A stretch of 64,000 nt of DNA from Chlorokybus atmophyticus (Eukaryota; Streptophyta; Chlorokybophyceae; Chlorokybales; Chlorokybaceae): positions 177,400 through 241,399 of the forward strand of contig RHPI01002368.1 in the NCBI GenBank assembly GCA_009103225.1, written 5' to 3'. The notes under the pieces are model-generated. The model was given only the letters and a program-made list of their open reading frames with translations, did not search any database and was not told where the DNA came from. Position numbers and translations under genes: made by a program. Of this stretch, positions 1 to 14,671 are shown in pieces (the first letter of the stretch is position 1; each line of letters starts with the position of its first letter).

Positions 1-1304
1 CCCCCCCCCCCCCCCTGCACACACACACATATACACACAGGTTCTATGCGCACGTGTGCTGAACATGACCTAGTAGCTTGTGCCACGTATGCAATGCACT
101 TGTGCTTGTGCGCATGTAAATTACAAGCAACTAACCTGTACCATACATGGCATAGTGCATGCGCAAAACAATTCACATAAAACACGTGCAGCATACGTGT
201 ATCATACATAGAAGACTGAAACCCCAACGCCCTTGCAAATCGCACTAACAATTGCTGCACTCTGAACCAACTAACACCAGAATGCGCCCAAGTTCACACC
301 TTCTATGGTATGCTTGTTTTGGGGCATATCAATATGTAAACAGTTGTTACAGTAAGCAACGTTACTAAGTTGCATTTTGAAAACGGAAACCACCAACAAT
401 TCAACGATTATGAAGTCATGTCTCGAGGCTGCAGATTTAAGGCCATGTCATGGCTGCGCAGATGGGTTTTGGGGCAAATGCATTGGTTGCAACACAAGTG
501 TGAAACACGGCCACAGCCCAAGACCTCTCATACAGTCAAGCCACATCGCAAGTAACACAGAACTTCAAGCATCCGCCCCCCAACCTGGAAGCAAGCGCTG
601 CGCCGCCACGCCACCACACGCCGCCGCCGCCGCCGCCATTTTTATCACACCCCTATTTTCTCCAAAGCTGCCGTAACTTCATACTTCATTACCGATCAAG
701 CGGCGGCGTAATCCAACGGCTGAACGATAGTCCACGTGTAATGCTTTGAAACCGGTTCAGCACGTTATTGGTCAGGGTTGATCAAGCCCGATCCGGCTGG
801 GCTGCTTGCTCGGTTGGCCGACAGCTGGCCAGTCCAGCTGAGATGGTGGCGTTTCTCAGTTTAAATCTGGTAGGTACTGCCGGAACCCCAGGAATCGGTC
901 ACTAATGACCGTAAGTTGGTTACCATCTGCCTGTATATGACCGCAATTCAGCGCTGATGCAGAGAATGAGCACCAGCTTCGAACCAGACCGCGGTCAGCG
1001 GTCCGACGAGATGTGGTTCTACGCAAAGACCGGTGCTCTACCGGATCTTACTCAGTCAATAGCCGACAAGAGTTGACATTTTGACCGACGAGCCAACTAC
1101 TCTTGCCGGCTATTATCCACACCGTCAACAGCCGAATTGAAGCCACAAGCTACGACGTATTCGTAATACATATCAGTTACGTATCTGACGAGTTACGGTC
1201 GTCTTCTCTGGCTGGCAGCATTTTCGCCATTTTCCCCCGCATTATCCTGCGCCTTATCCTCCTCCGCATTGTTGGTGTTGCTAACAACGACGGCGGCAGC
1301 GATA
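1..1304. other. Intergenic, no gene seen
   Basis: The stretch opens with a 15-base C run and short CA/GT-rich tracts. A (CCG)n run lies near 620-640. Only short open frames of biased composition are present, and none resembles a protein I know. It includes the upstream region of the GAPB gene, but I see no core promoter element that I would defend. Confidence 0.5.
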
Positions 1305-4596
<3,292 letters not shown>

Positions 4597-6169
4597 ATAA
4601 TTGGGTTTGTGAGTTGGTTGGTTGGTTTTGTTTTGCTTCATGCTCGCTTCAGCCTCCTTTCCCGTTGTTTCTTTCACAATTGCGGCAGTAGTCGCATCTG
4701 GAGTATATCTATATCAATTGTTGCTTTTCATGATGGTGTGGTGGCGTGCAGCAATGTGCATTGGCATGAGGGTGTGTGTGGATGCAGGCGCGTCTGGTTG
4801 TCGACATGATGCTGTTTGCGACACCCTTGCAAAACAAATCAATTCACGAGGCATGCGTTGTGCTGGTTGTTATTGTGGTTGTTGCTCTCAGAGTTGGCTA
4901 TGGTCGATCTATTGGCCAGGGTGCTGAGGGTTTGAGAGGATGGGTGGGTGACTAATGTTTGCATACACGCACACAATGTGGGTGTATGAGGAGACAACAA
5001 GTGCAGCTCTATGGTACGTGAGCATTTCTCTGATGATCAACATGTTGCTTTGTGTGCAACCTGGTGTCATATATTTATAGCACGAACTCGCCATACGCAT
5101 TGACTACTTGGTCGGAATCTCCCTCTCTATGTTGTAAGGTTCTGCGCGTTGAGTGCATATCTGCTATAACTCATGATGTTCCTCTTGTTTGGGCATTGGC
5201 AATCCACTCTCATGTTGCCTTCGTGCCTGCCCATGCTAGCGTACATGCGCGCGTGGTGCAACCGCCTTTATTCACATTGTTATGCTTGTAATCACAAGCG
5301 GTGCCGTCGTTGCCAACCAACTTTTGAAGGCACAAAGTTGATGATATCAATGACATCACATACTGCTATCTTGAGCTCGTTGATTCAACAAGCAGCGTTC
5401 TGCACAAGCAAGGCTTGCTTGTGCATAGAAGAGTGCATTGATGCAACACATGCGATGGCTGTGTGGCAGGTAACAGTGACTGCACATGCATTCTTGCAGC
5501 ATCCACAGGGTGAGGTAGTGATAGAGTTAGTGAGTAAGTTATTGTGCCCGGTGGTGGCGGCTATCTGCATGAGGTATGTATTCGCAGCAAGTGCTCGTGC
5601 ATACTCATGGACATGTGCGAAGCATCCATTGCATGCTGTACTGGCGGCTGCTGCCGGACAGTTGCAGTTGCACACGTGTGCGTGTATTCGCGTGTGCAGT
5701 TGTGGTACTTTGTGCAGTATTGCAGTTGTGGTAGGCATGGAGCAAAGTATATAGCTGTACTTGAACTCTTGCCGTTCTAGTAATGAGAGAGATTGCATGT
5801 GTATAATATGCGTGCAAGCGTGTATGTGTATAGCACACTCAGTTTTGGGTCACATGTATGCACGCACACGCGTGCGTACGACCTTGCCCTCTTGCGTACA
5901 TTGCAAGATTTGAGTACGCACGTTCATACACAATCCATTTTCCCTTACAGCAACATTGCATGATTGGGGCAGGCGTGACATCAAGTCATTCAAAGCACAT
6001 TGCTTCATCAATGTCTACAAAGCAACCGTCCATTTGCAATCTCAGTTGCATACATGCATGGCGTCTTGCTTGCTTCATGTCCCTCATACATGAGAGCATG
6101 ACCTCAAGCACTCTTAGCTTGAGCCTCACCGAGCTGCATGCTCATGCTTAGCGATTCCCGCAAGGTCGA
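4597..6169. other. Region downstream of GAPB, no gene seen
   Basis: The first part is probably the GAPB 3' untranslated region. The remainder is GT/CA-rich with scattered ATG-bearing short frames rich in Cys and His. I recognise no domain and no splice-compatible exon chain. Confidence 0.4.
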
Positions 6170-6870
6170 ACCAACATCACACAATGCGGTCACCCAACAG
6201 ATGCACTCGCGAGCACACGCCTGCATACATGTAGCAAATGCAGCAGTGCAGCGTATGCACACAACTAACACAGAAGTCAGCTTATAGCACAGCCCACATC
6301 TAGCATGCAAGTGTGCGTGCAGCTGAAAACACCACTCGGTGCAGTCACCATGACAAGATGCTCTCATGCGCACACACGTGTAGCAAGTGCAGCAACAGGC
6401 AGCAAATGCCTATGCACTTGACCACGACAGATATCAGCGTGCCAAACAACCCATAACTAGCATGGAAGTGTGCGTGCAGCTTAGACATCACCATGCCAGA
6501 TTTTTATCTGCTTACGCACGCACACACGCGGACATACGCTCATATGCGCAGCGAGTGCACCAGCAAGCAAGTGCATGTGCGAAGGCGTCACGTGTGCACG
6601 GTGCACAAGCAACAAATGCACACATATAGAGCATGAATCATTATCAGAAACGGCTCATGCCATGCATGCAAATGTGCGTGCAGCTGACAGCACCATAACA
6701 GATGTATGTACGAGCATGCACACACTGTAGCACGTGTAATTAGAGCAGCAACAAGCGACAGTGTGTGCATGGCTATGCACATGCAGCAAATGCACACAAT
6801 CAGTGCATAGATCAGCGTGCAAAATGGCCCACACCTAGCATGCAAGTGTCTGTTCAGCTGCAACGATCAA
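6170..6870. repeat. Degenerate tandem repeat, unit about 160-200 bp
   Basis: A recognisable block containing CATGCAAGTGTGCGTGCAGC recurs at about 6292, 6451, 6653 and 6828, giving spacings near 159, 202 and 175 bp. Flanking words such as GCAAATGCACAC and AGATCAGCGTGC also recur. The copies are clearly diverged. Unit length is close to a nucleosome repeat, as in many satellites, but only four units are visible. Confidence 0.6.
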
Positions 6871-6994
6871 TTGCAGTGCACAATTAGCATGCAAACACTG
6901 CCATGCATCGCATGCAAGCAAAGAATGCAAGGCATGCATTGTTTAACAAGTGCACAAGCTGATGGACAAGCATGCAAGACTTGGAAATCAAGCT

Positions 6995-7305
6995 CCGAGT
7001 CCAATGTAACGATACCACTACTTACTTGCTGGTCGGGGCTTGGCAGATATATGCATAAGCACTAAGGACTTATGGAAACAAGTCCCACCAATCCACCGGT
7101 GCAGCACCTCGCAGGTTAACTTGCAGCTCAACACCAAGGGAGGAGAGAATGACCAACGGCCTCTCACCTCAGCTCCAGCTCCAGACACACACACACGCCC
7201 AACAGACACACGTGCACAAACACCCCACGTCACAAGGGATGAGGGGGGAGCCCCTTCAACAGATAACAACCAGGCATCCCTTGCACAAGTGGCCCTCTTG
7301 TAAGA
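6995..7305 (+). repeat. Dispersed repeat, copy 1
   Basis: About 300 bp aligns with the reverse complement of 21185-21490. Both copies share the start CTTACTTGC-GGTCGGGG and the block AAGGGATGAGGGG-GAGCCCCTTCAACAG. Translated in the same frame, both give a Thr/Pro-rich segment ending RDEG-APST. A mobile-element coding remnant is likely, but the family is unknown to me. Confidence 0.65.
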
Positions 7306-7372
7306 CAAACACGCACTGATGTCTTGATCCCAACTCACCAATCTCCCTTATCGATAACAGCTCTCTCTCTTT

Positions 7373-7408
7373 GCGGTTGCGGTTGCGGTTGCGATTGCGA
7401 TTGCGGTG
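7373..7408. repeat. Hexameric minisatellite (GGTTGC/GATTGC)
   Basis: Six-base units GGTTGC change to GATTGC over about 36 bp. The tract adjoins the reverse-transcriptase remnant and would encode a QSQPQP run in that frame. Confidence 0.7.
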
Positions 7409-7419
7409 TCATTTGGCTT

Positions 7420-7562
7420 TGGTAGGGTTGGCTGACTCTGCGACTGCTGTCTACCTTGTTTACGATCCTTTTTAACCGCTCTATAAATAGATCAAGTTGA
7501 TGTAGCGCAATATTGCAAAGAAGAGGGCTGCATATTCCTTTTTGAGAAATCCCTTTTTTCAA
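7420..7562 (-). pseudogene. Reverse transcriptase fragment, group II intron/maturase-like
   Basis: On the minus strand the frame reads KKGISQKGICSPLLCNI followed by ALHQLDLFIERL. This resembles the conserved G-PQG---SPLL-NI-L--LD block of group II intron and related reverse transcriptases. Only this one block is present; the catalytic YADD motif, thumb and maturase domains are not visible. Base composition is AT-rich compared with the neighbouring genes, so a nuclear insert of organelle DNA is possible. It is a relic at most. Confidence 0.5.
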
Positions 7563-7599
7563 AACCTCACTACACCGCTCCGGGCTGACAACACCTTAT

Positions 7600-8290
7600 T
7601 CATATAGCTGCTGCAGGTTGACAGCACTGCAGCAGATGAAATCGATTAGCTGCACCGCCTACATGCATCGAAGCATGTAGGCAATGCAGTAACGCGCCTC
7701 TTGCAGGTCTTTACTTAGCTTTACTCTACATCTCATCAAACCACATTTATACCACATGCTGCTCTCCCAACCTTAGACACAAGATTTAAAAGACCACTTA
7801 GGCCTTGTCACCATGCGCTGACCTTGTTCCAACATCAGAACCAACAAACTCCACCTCAGGAGTATCAAACCACCTCGGATGACTGTACGAGAAACATTTC
7901 TACCATGGAATCACAAACTTGGGCTCCCCTAGTACACATGTAGTTGTGGATTGCCTACAGGCACCACTTGCCTTGCGAAAGTCACATTTGTGGCAAATTG
8001 CACTATCCTAGTACAGATCTTGTATTTTGTCAATTCGGCTCACTTTTTTGCAAAAGCCACTTTGTGTGACAGCTGACAATAAAATAACAAAGGCTCATGC
8101 CATCGTCGCAAATTTTACACGGTGATTGATAAGGGACTGAGGGACTGACGGGTGCCTGACCCTACCTGGCGTAACGGATTGGTCCATAAAGGAACTTCTT
8201 AGGACGGCCGTTACTATTAAGCAACATATATCGACGGCAAGCGGTCGACCGATAAGTACAATCGACGGCGGCCTGCCTGTGACGGCAACA
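7600..8290. other. Intergenic with small inverted repeats
   Basis: Two perfect inverted repeats are visible: CTGCTGCA...TGCAGCAG near 7608-7635 and CCTACATGC...GCATGTAGG near 7658-7682. No gene is seen. Confidence 0.45.
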
Positions 8291-8550
8291 CCGCACTTTA
8301 AGGTGACGGCCGATTGTCGGTCGTCCCATTTGCGCGATGGCAACCTATTTGCATAGCAGATAAGTCAAAATTTTAGTTATACAGTGACGGCCGACCGTCG
8401 GTCGAATTGTGACCGTTGAAAAGTATGCGCGACGGCCTGCCTACTTTGGCAAGCCAGTCGCTGTTGGTCCCTATCAGGTGACCTTACTGCGTTTATATAA
8501 GTGACGGCCGATCGCCGTCGTGCCATGCAGTGCACATAACGCGGCGGCGA
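8225..8550. repeat. GTGACGGCCGA-repeat cluster
   Basis: The word GTGACGGCCGA begins near 8304, 8384 and 8502, each time followed by a GTCGGTCG- or CGCCGTCG-like segment. A related GACGGC word lies near 8260, and GTGACGGCCG recurs near 9527. Units are uneven (80 and 118 bp apart). Confidence 0.5.
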
Positions 8551-8688
8551 CCTACTTATTGTGTGTGTCAAGTATGATAAGCAAGGGACCGACGTTCTAA
8601 AAAGGTCGGCAAGTCGGGACAGTGGTACCGGCCGGCAAGTTGAGACGCTGGTACAATGCAGTCGCCGTACTAAGTCAGTGATACAGAC

Positions 8689-8711
8689 AGTGCCATTGTC
8701 GCAATGGCACT
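8689..8711. repeat. Perfect 10-bp hairpin, 3-base loop
   Basis: AGTGCCATTG and its reverse complement flank the three bases TCG. No T run follows, so it is not a simple terminator. Confidence 0.85.
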
Positions 8712-8864
8712 ATCGTATCATACTAATCGCGACAATGGTACTTTCGCACCATTATAATAATACGATAATGCCGTTGCGAGTCACGTTTTAACAACGCGTT
8801 TGAATGACGTGGGCTGCCCAAGTCATTCAAACGCTCAACGGCTTCAAGTTGAACAGAGCGTTGT

Positions 8865-9190
8865 GAGCGGCGGCGGCGGCGGCGGCGGCGGCGGCCAGTA
8901 GGTGAGCTAGGTTGCTGTCTGACGTTGTACTACGCGCGACTCCGCATGCCATCTAACAACCCTCCTTGCCTTAGGGCGGCCAGGCCAGGCCAGGCTAGGC
9001 CAGACCAGGCCAGGCTAGGGCGGATCAGGCCCGGCGGCGGCAGCGGCGGCGGCGGAGCTGGAGCGGGCGGTGCAGGAGCCGCAGCTCAGTACAAGGGTAG
9101 TACTTGCAGTCGTACCTAAGAAGGTAGTAGCAGTAGTAGTAGTGGTAGCAGTAGTGGTAGTCTAGTTGTACTAGCAGTAGTAGTAGTAGC
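8865..9190. repeat. (CGG)n, GGCCA-rich and (TAG)n low-complexity tracts
   Basis: An uninterrupted CGG run near 8866-8894 is followed by GGCCA/GGCTA pentamers (about 8978-9030), another GGC run, and TAG/CAG triplets (about 9122-9190). These tracts explain the Gly- and Arg-rich open frames here. Confidence 0.8.
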
Positions 9191-9289
9191 TTGGTATATT
9201 ACATTGTAATTTATTTATTTGTTTGATTTTTATTATTTGTCACGCATTCTTGCACAGCTGATGACGACAATAACGTGTGACACCTAATC

Positions 9290-9490
9290 AAGACTGAGCG
9301 GTACCAGCAGGTAACTTTAAAGGTACACCTCATTAATTGTAGGTACCTTAAGATACCTGACAATTTCGCTCAGTTAGCGTACAGTCGCCGGTACCTAACT
9401 AATAGGTACCGGTTGGTTACCTGTTGGTTAGGTCAAGTCCCCTTTGCTTAACTGTTGAGTACCTGACAGGTACCTATTAATTAGGGTCCG
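9290..9490. repeat. Cluster of GGTACC palindromes
   Basis: GGTACC occurs near 9300, 9344, 9392, 9407 and 9470, with further near-matches such as GGTAC and GATACC between them. Five copies of one six-base palindrome in 200 bp is far above chance. No coding sequence is seen. Confidence 0.6.
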
Positions 9491-9499
9491 TCCCTTTAT

Positions 9500-12400
9500 G
9501 CAGACGGCCGCTAACTAATGGTGACGGCCGTTATGCTCAGGTCCCTGTATCGAGATCGCCGGTAGACTGAAGGTCGACAGGCTAAATAAGTAATCTCAGG
9601 TGCACGGCCGTTGCCAATATCCAGTCGGCCGGCAGGGGAAACATTTTGCGACGATAGCGTTGACCAGCTCTGTGCTGACCCCTCATCAATGCCTTGTATA
9701 GTTTATCATTACTTAACGCCCAGATAGGTTCAAGAGCATCGCATGAGAGCACACGCCATAAGCATTTACACACGCTAATCAAATGGACAATCCCACTTAA
9801 TCCCTTCTTACCAACATATGTAAGGAACAAAGAATGACTTCTGTCAGCCATATAGGCGTGACATGCGGTGTCACATACGCAACGAGCAACAACACGAGGT
9901 CGATATGCCTCGCTTAATTATTTCAGAATTGCATTTAAAGTGCAATTTGCTGTGAGATCAAGTTCATTGTAAGAACAAGCATTATAAATTCCACAGCAAA
10001 TTGTTGATTACACACATGGTCAAGTATATTTGGTGATTTACAGGCAATCTCCTCCCTCTCCCTTAGATGGGCACTTAAGCCACCCTTAAACTTAGCGGGG
10101 GGGCAATGTGCAATAAAGGGGGCACTGTGTTTGGGTGCATACGGTAGACATGTGTTGATACCAATATCATAAATGTGAGCAGTGCCCACGTAGTGAGTCA
10201 TTGCTTCATTACATACAAGCACTACCCACGCATGACATCAATTAATGTGTGGCGCTTGCTGCTGCTGCTGCAATCATCAGCTGATGTTGGTGTGCGTGTG
10301 CATTATGTTTATGATGTAAGTTTTAGTACGTTTGGTTTATGAAGATATAAGCCCGTTATTGTGAATTGTAACCTTTGCACTTTGTGTGTCAATTAGGCTC
10401 CTCCTCCTCTATTCTGCTTTGCTTTTTACTGTAAACATGAACAACATGCGTCCCTTTTCAAATAATAATATCCTCTTTTATCGCAAGCAATGTACAATGT
10501 CAATCAGCGACGTAAAGTAGTTATCACTTACACTTACGAAAATATACAAGCACACATTTGGCACAATAGAGCAAGACGAAAGAAGATACAATAACGATCA
10601 CAATCACCATCATTGCTGTTACCCACACTCAGCTGCACACCGTTGTGCATGTGCATGCCATGCATTATGCACCTCTCGCACTTGCTGTTATGATGTAATT
10701 TGTGCCGACGATGACAATTAATATTCCCCCGGTGACCACAAACTTGCATCAGTACATGAACATTAATCAGCCAGCAGAACTGCTGCATGCGGGCATGGGA
10801 CACGGCTCGTGTCAGGGGTCGTGACGCGGAAATCAAATAAAGAAATGAAGACATGCAGAAATGCTTGCAACACAGCAGGCTTCGCGCAGTTCTTGATAAG
10901 AGCAAGCCGCTGCCGCTCAAGCGTAACCGGATGACGCTGAGAAGCAGCAGCCCCGGTCAAAAACAAACCGTCATTCTCGATTCCCCAGGGCAGCGTCGCT
11001 TATCACTGCGCCGGCACGGAAACGGCCCAATCGTTGCCAGCCCGGCAATCCCCCGCGCTTTTTCGGCGATGATCATATCGCCCGTGAGGGGTCGCCTCGC
11101 TCCCCCTCCGCGAATGAGGTCGGCGTGTTAAAGGCGACAAGAATATCGTCATGCATGCAATCCTCTCGCGCAGCCCGCCCAAGCAACTTGCACCAGTCGC
11201 GCCCGTTCGACTGCCTACTGTGATGATAACGTAGAGGCTTGGCTCTCTCAATTTGTTGTCAATCACCATTTAAATCACTTCAAAAACCTCCCCGCCAACC
11301 AAATGCCGGATAGACCCTAACCCTAACACCTGTACATCAACGGTCAGCCAACCGTCAGGATCTATCGCTCCTGAAACTGCATGCATTAAAAAGGTCACGA
11401 AAATCCAGCTTGCGCGCGCGCGGAACCGTCACACAGGCAAGCAGCTGAGGGGGGGGGGCTGTGAGTCACAGCCACCCAGCTGCCAGTCTTGTCCGGTACA
11501 CTTCTACAGCGTGTGCTGGGATGAGCAGTTTGTGTCCCACGCGTGCCGGCGATGTTTCGGTCGTGGTCCGGAGCGGGTCCAGCGCAGCTGCGTCACGGCC
11601 GGTGGGTACGCGCGCGCGTGCCACGCTGACACACCACACACATGAAAAGCAGACTGACGTGGCGCCGCCACGAGCGATCGCAATTGTCAGCATAGGGCCA
11701 CGCTCTCGAAGCGTCGTAACTGGAGGTGGCCGTCTCCAGCGCCTGCCACACCGTGACGAGGTCACGACCGTCGGCGTAACCTGCTCATAACTTGCCCGCA
11801 ATCTCGTATGCGAGCAAAATCAGTTTGTCAGATGTCAGCCGCAAAAGCGAAATATTAATGGCGAGAATTGTCGCTGCTGCAGTGCTGACGACTGCTGTCA
11901 GACGGGGTTACACCATGAGACGTCTTCCGCGTTACGCCCCGATCGGGAGTGCCTCCGACCGGCTTGCGCCAATGCACACGCTACACGTGGCAAACGCGAG
12001 CGAATCAGCGCAGCGCAGCCGTAGTTGGCCATCCCAATCATTGGCTTGACCTGATAGAGATTTGATTTATTAATCCACGCCCCCTCTGTGCAGCGGATGG
12101 TAAACACACTCGGAAAAAGGGCGCGAACGGCGTTACGGTTGGGTTACAGCGGCATCATCGGCAAACTGGCAGAGCATGACTCATCATACAGGAATATCAA
12201 ATAAAAGGGGCTCCATCATCATGCCATTTGTTTTTTAGCCTGCAACGCCGGCAACTGTCCCTAAAAGAGGGCTGTTTTTTATTTAAGAGAGGAAAAGACA
12301 CGCTTGCATTGACGGCTACCGTTAGCCTTGAACAGCTCCCTCTGCTTAGTGCTCAACAACTTCGTTAACTCCTGTACTGCGAGAGCGTCACCATTCAGAT

Positions 12401-12879
12401 CAGCTGCCGTTTAATGGGCTGGGTTTCTGTGTTTGTTTCGGCAGTTGGCGCCTTATCATCTCGAATTAAAAATCGCGGGGAATATCTGGGATTATCTCGA
12501 GAGGAGCTGCCTTTTTAAATTTCCTTTATATAATCATGGAGGGTTACTCCTAACCGAGCATAGCGCTACGCTTTAACCAACATTTGTATCTGCCCCGGCG
12601 CCAGTGACGTGGCCAAACAGTCCTCTATGCTTTATTGCAGCCTGCCGCCGCCGTCCCAGCAACTGCACAGTTGTTGTGCTCATTGCCGCCATTAATTGTG
12701 CTCGTAGTCGTAGCGCACAGTCCTCATCTGGGAGGTCATCCTTATCCTGCTTTTCCTCCACAGTGGCTCCGCCACCGACGGTAGTTCTCTTAGTAGGAGG
12801 AGCCCTGGTCCTTGTCCTGGCCGTTATCCTGGTTGTCCTCCTCGTCGCCCTCCTCCTCGGTCTCCTAGCAGGCGGCACC
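9500..12879. other. Long intergenic region, no gene recognised
   Basis: The open frames at 9582-9851 and 9935-10222 (minus strand) have no recognisable domain. The frame at 12604-12975 (+) is hydrophobic only because of a CTC/GTC-rich stretch. The part just before 12880 is the likely promoter and leader of the A_thal_3526 gene. Confidence 0.4.
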
Positions 12880-13806
12880 ATGGCCATCCCTATAGTCGGC
12901 CCCGCCTCCGCCACAGCAGCTGCAGTCACCCCAGACCACATCCAGCTGGTAAGCACATCAGAGAGGAAAGTTTAGGTCTGTGTGAGTGAGAAAAGCCGCA
13001 GTGATTGACAGACACAGTGGGTGAGAGGCAAAGTTAGAGTGGTGGTGGTGTGTGGTGGTGGGGGGGGGGNNNNNNNNNNNNNNNNNNNNNNNNNNNNNNN
13101 NNNNNNNNNNNNNNNNNNNNNNNNNNNNNNNNNNNNNNNNNNNNNNNNNNNNNNNNNNNNNNNNNNNNNNNNNNNNNNNNNNNNNNNNNNNNNNNNNNNN
13201 NNNGGGGGGGGGGGGGGGAGAGAGAGAGAGAGAGAAAGGAAGTGGGAGTCAGTCAGAGTGAGCGCGTGGGACTTGTTTGCCCAATTGAGAGTGACTATGC
13301 AGCAATGCTGGGGTGTTCAATTGAGCTGTTGTAGTTGTCGTGCGCATTCGTGTGTATGCGAGGTTGTACCTGCTTGTGCATATTCAGAGCCTTACATCAG
13401 TTTTCCTCTTCGGTTCAGGTGCAAAGACTTATAGAACGGTGTCTAGCAGCAAGCTTGATAGACAAGGACGAGTGTGCCTGGGCCCTCTACTCCCAGGCTG
13501 GCATCCCCCCTGCCCTCACTCGCATAGGTAACGTGTGTTTAACACTCAACAGAGTAAAGTGTGTCTATTGGAGGATTGGAGGCTGATTGGTGTTTTATAC
13601 TTGCAGTTTGGGACCAGCTCGAAAGGCAAAATGAGGACTTTTTCCGGGAGTACAATGCAAAGAGGCTGGCTCAGCAGCAGGAAGGGGTGGAGCCAACAAC
13701 ATACTCACCCACGTCGGCCTCGAGCACAGTCCGGCGCCGTTGCAGTCAAAGCGACCTCCGCACGGCTCTAGACTCACTCTCTCAACTCTCCCTGTCGTGC
13801 GGTTGA
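12880..13806 (+). CDS. A_thal_3526 (TIGR01589) plant-specific domain protein
   Basis: Three exons, 12880-12948, 13419-13527 and 13607-13806, join in phase to a 125-residue protein. The start ATG has a good context (CACCATGG). Across the two junctions the protein reads IQL-VQRLIERCL, then ALTRI-VWDQLERQNEDFF, which is the plant-specific helical domain of unknown function called TIGR01589 or A_thal_3526. In land plants the domain lies near the N terminus of short proteins, as here. The tail is Ser/Thr-rich with RRRCSQSDL and LSQLSLS. Intron 1 contains a 134-base N gap bordered by a poly-G run and a (GA)n run. Function is unknown. Confidence 0.85.
13070..13203. other. Assembly gap (134 N)
   Basis: A run of N bounded by poly-G on both sides and then (GA)n. 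It lies within intron 1 of the A_thal_3526 gene, so the protein is not affected. Open frames that cross it are artefacts. Confidence 0.99.
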
Positions 13807-14671
13807 GAGGGGTTGTTCCCGCTTCCACCAACACTTGTTCCAAGTTGCGAAGGTGGGTTTGTGTTCCAGTTAGTGTCACAGTGTGTGCGTGTGTTGGTCA
13901 AAGAGTCTGTTCACTCACTGTCTGCTTGCTCTCTTTCAGGACTGAATGAGAAGGCTGCCTCTCCCCACAGCCTGCCTCACTTGCCGGAGAGGACACAACA
14001 AGTTCTGGCCAACACATACCCACATTGCCACGCACACCAACAGCACAGTCAGCACTGCACCCAGTGCCTGCCCATTGAAGCAACAATCAAGGACGGAAGA
14101 CAAAAGTCAGATATACAAACAAGAGTGAGAGTACTGCGGCAGCCATATTGGCGGCGTGCTCACCCACTCCTTGTGCCCTTCTCCCCCCTCCTCCACCTCC
14201 TGTCCCTCTTCCATGTACAGTGGGGAAGTGCCTCTCTTCTCCTCGCCCCTGCGCCTCGTCAAATACGTGGCGTCATCATTGTACAGTTTAGTTTAGGAAT
14301 ATTTGTGAACATGTGCTGAATGGACACATGCCAAGTGGGAGGGTTACATTACTGTGGGGGGTTTGAATACTGGCCTGGCACCCCGCCAAGGCCCATTTTA
14401 TCAAAGATGTTGCTGGTTTTGCTGAAGATGCTGCTGCTTCCCTGCTTGCTTGCACTCTTCAAGCTTGTAGTAAGCAACAATTGCAACGTTGTGGATATGT
14501 GTGTTGCCTTCATATAATGTTTATTGCGGATGTGCGTACTGTATGCTAAGTAATTTGCTGCGGTCGTGCATACACTGCGTTGTCAACCCAATTATGATTA
14601 CGTGACGATATCTCATGCTTTACAACACCAGTACGCCGGTAGTGGCAAATTCTAAACACTTCAAGTGTGCC
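13807..14671. other. Convergent intergenic region
   Basis: This lies between the stop of the A_thal_3526 gene (+) and the stop of the COM1 gene (-), so it should hold both 3' untranslated regions. No domain is recognised in its frames. Confidence 0.5.

Noticed and set aside
11310-11330. Telomere-like CCCTAA units
   Set aside because: Only two tandem units in ordinary intergenic sequence.
12604-12975. Hydrophobic ORF resembling a membrane protein
   Set aside because: Composition comes from a CTC/GTC-rich stretch, and only its last part (from 12880) joins in phase to the A_thal_3526 exons.
13021-13434. Open frames crossing the N run
   Set aside because: Ns do not encode stops; the frame is an artefact of the assembly gap inside an intron.
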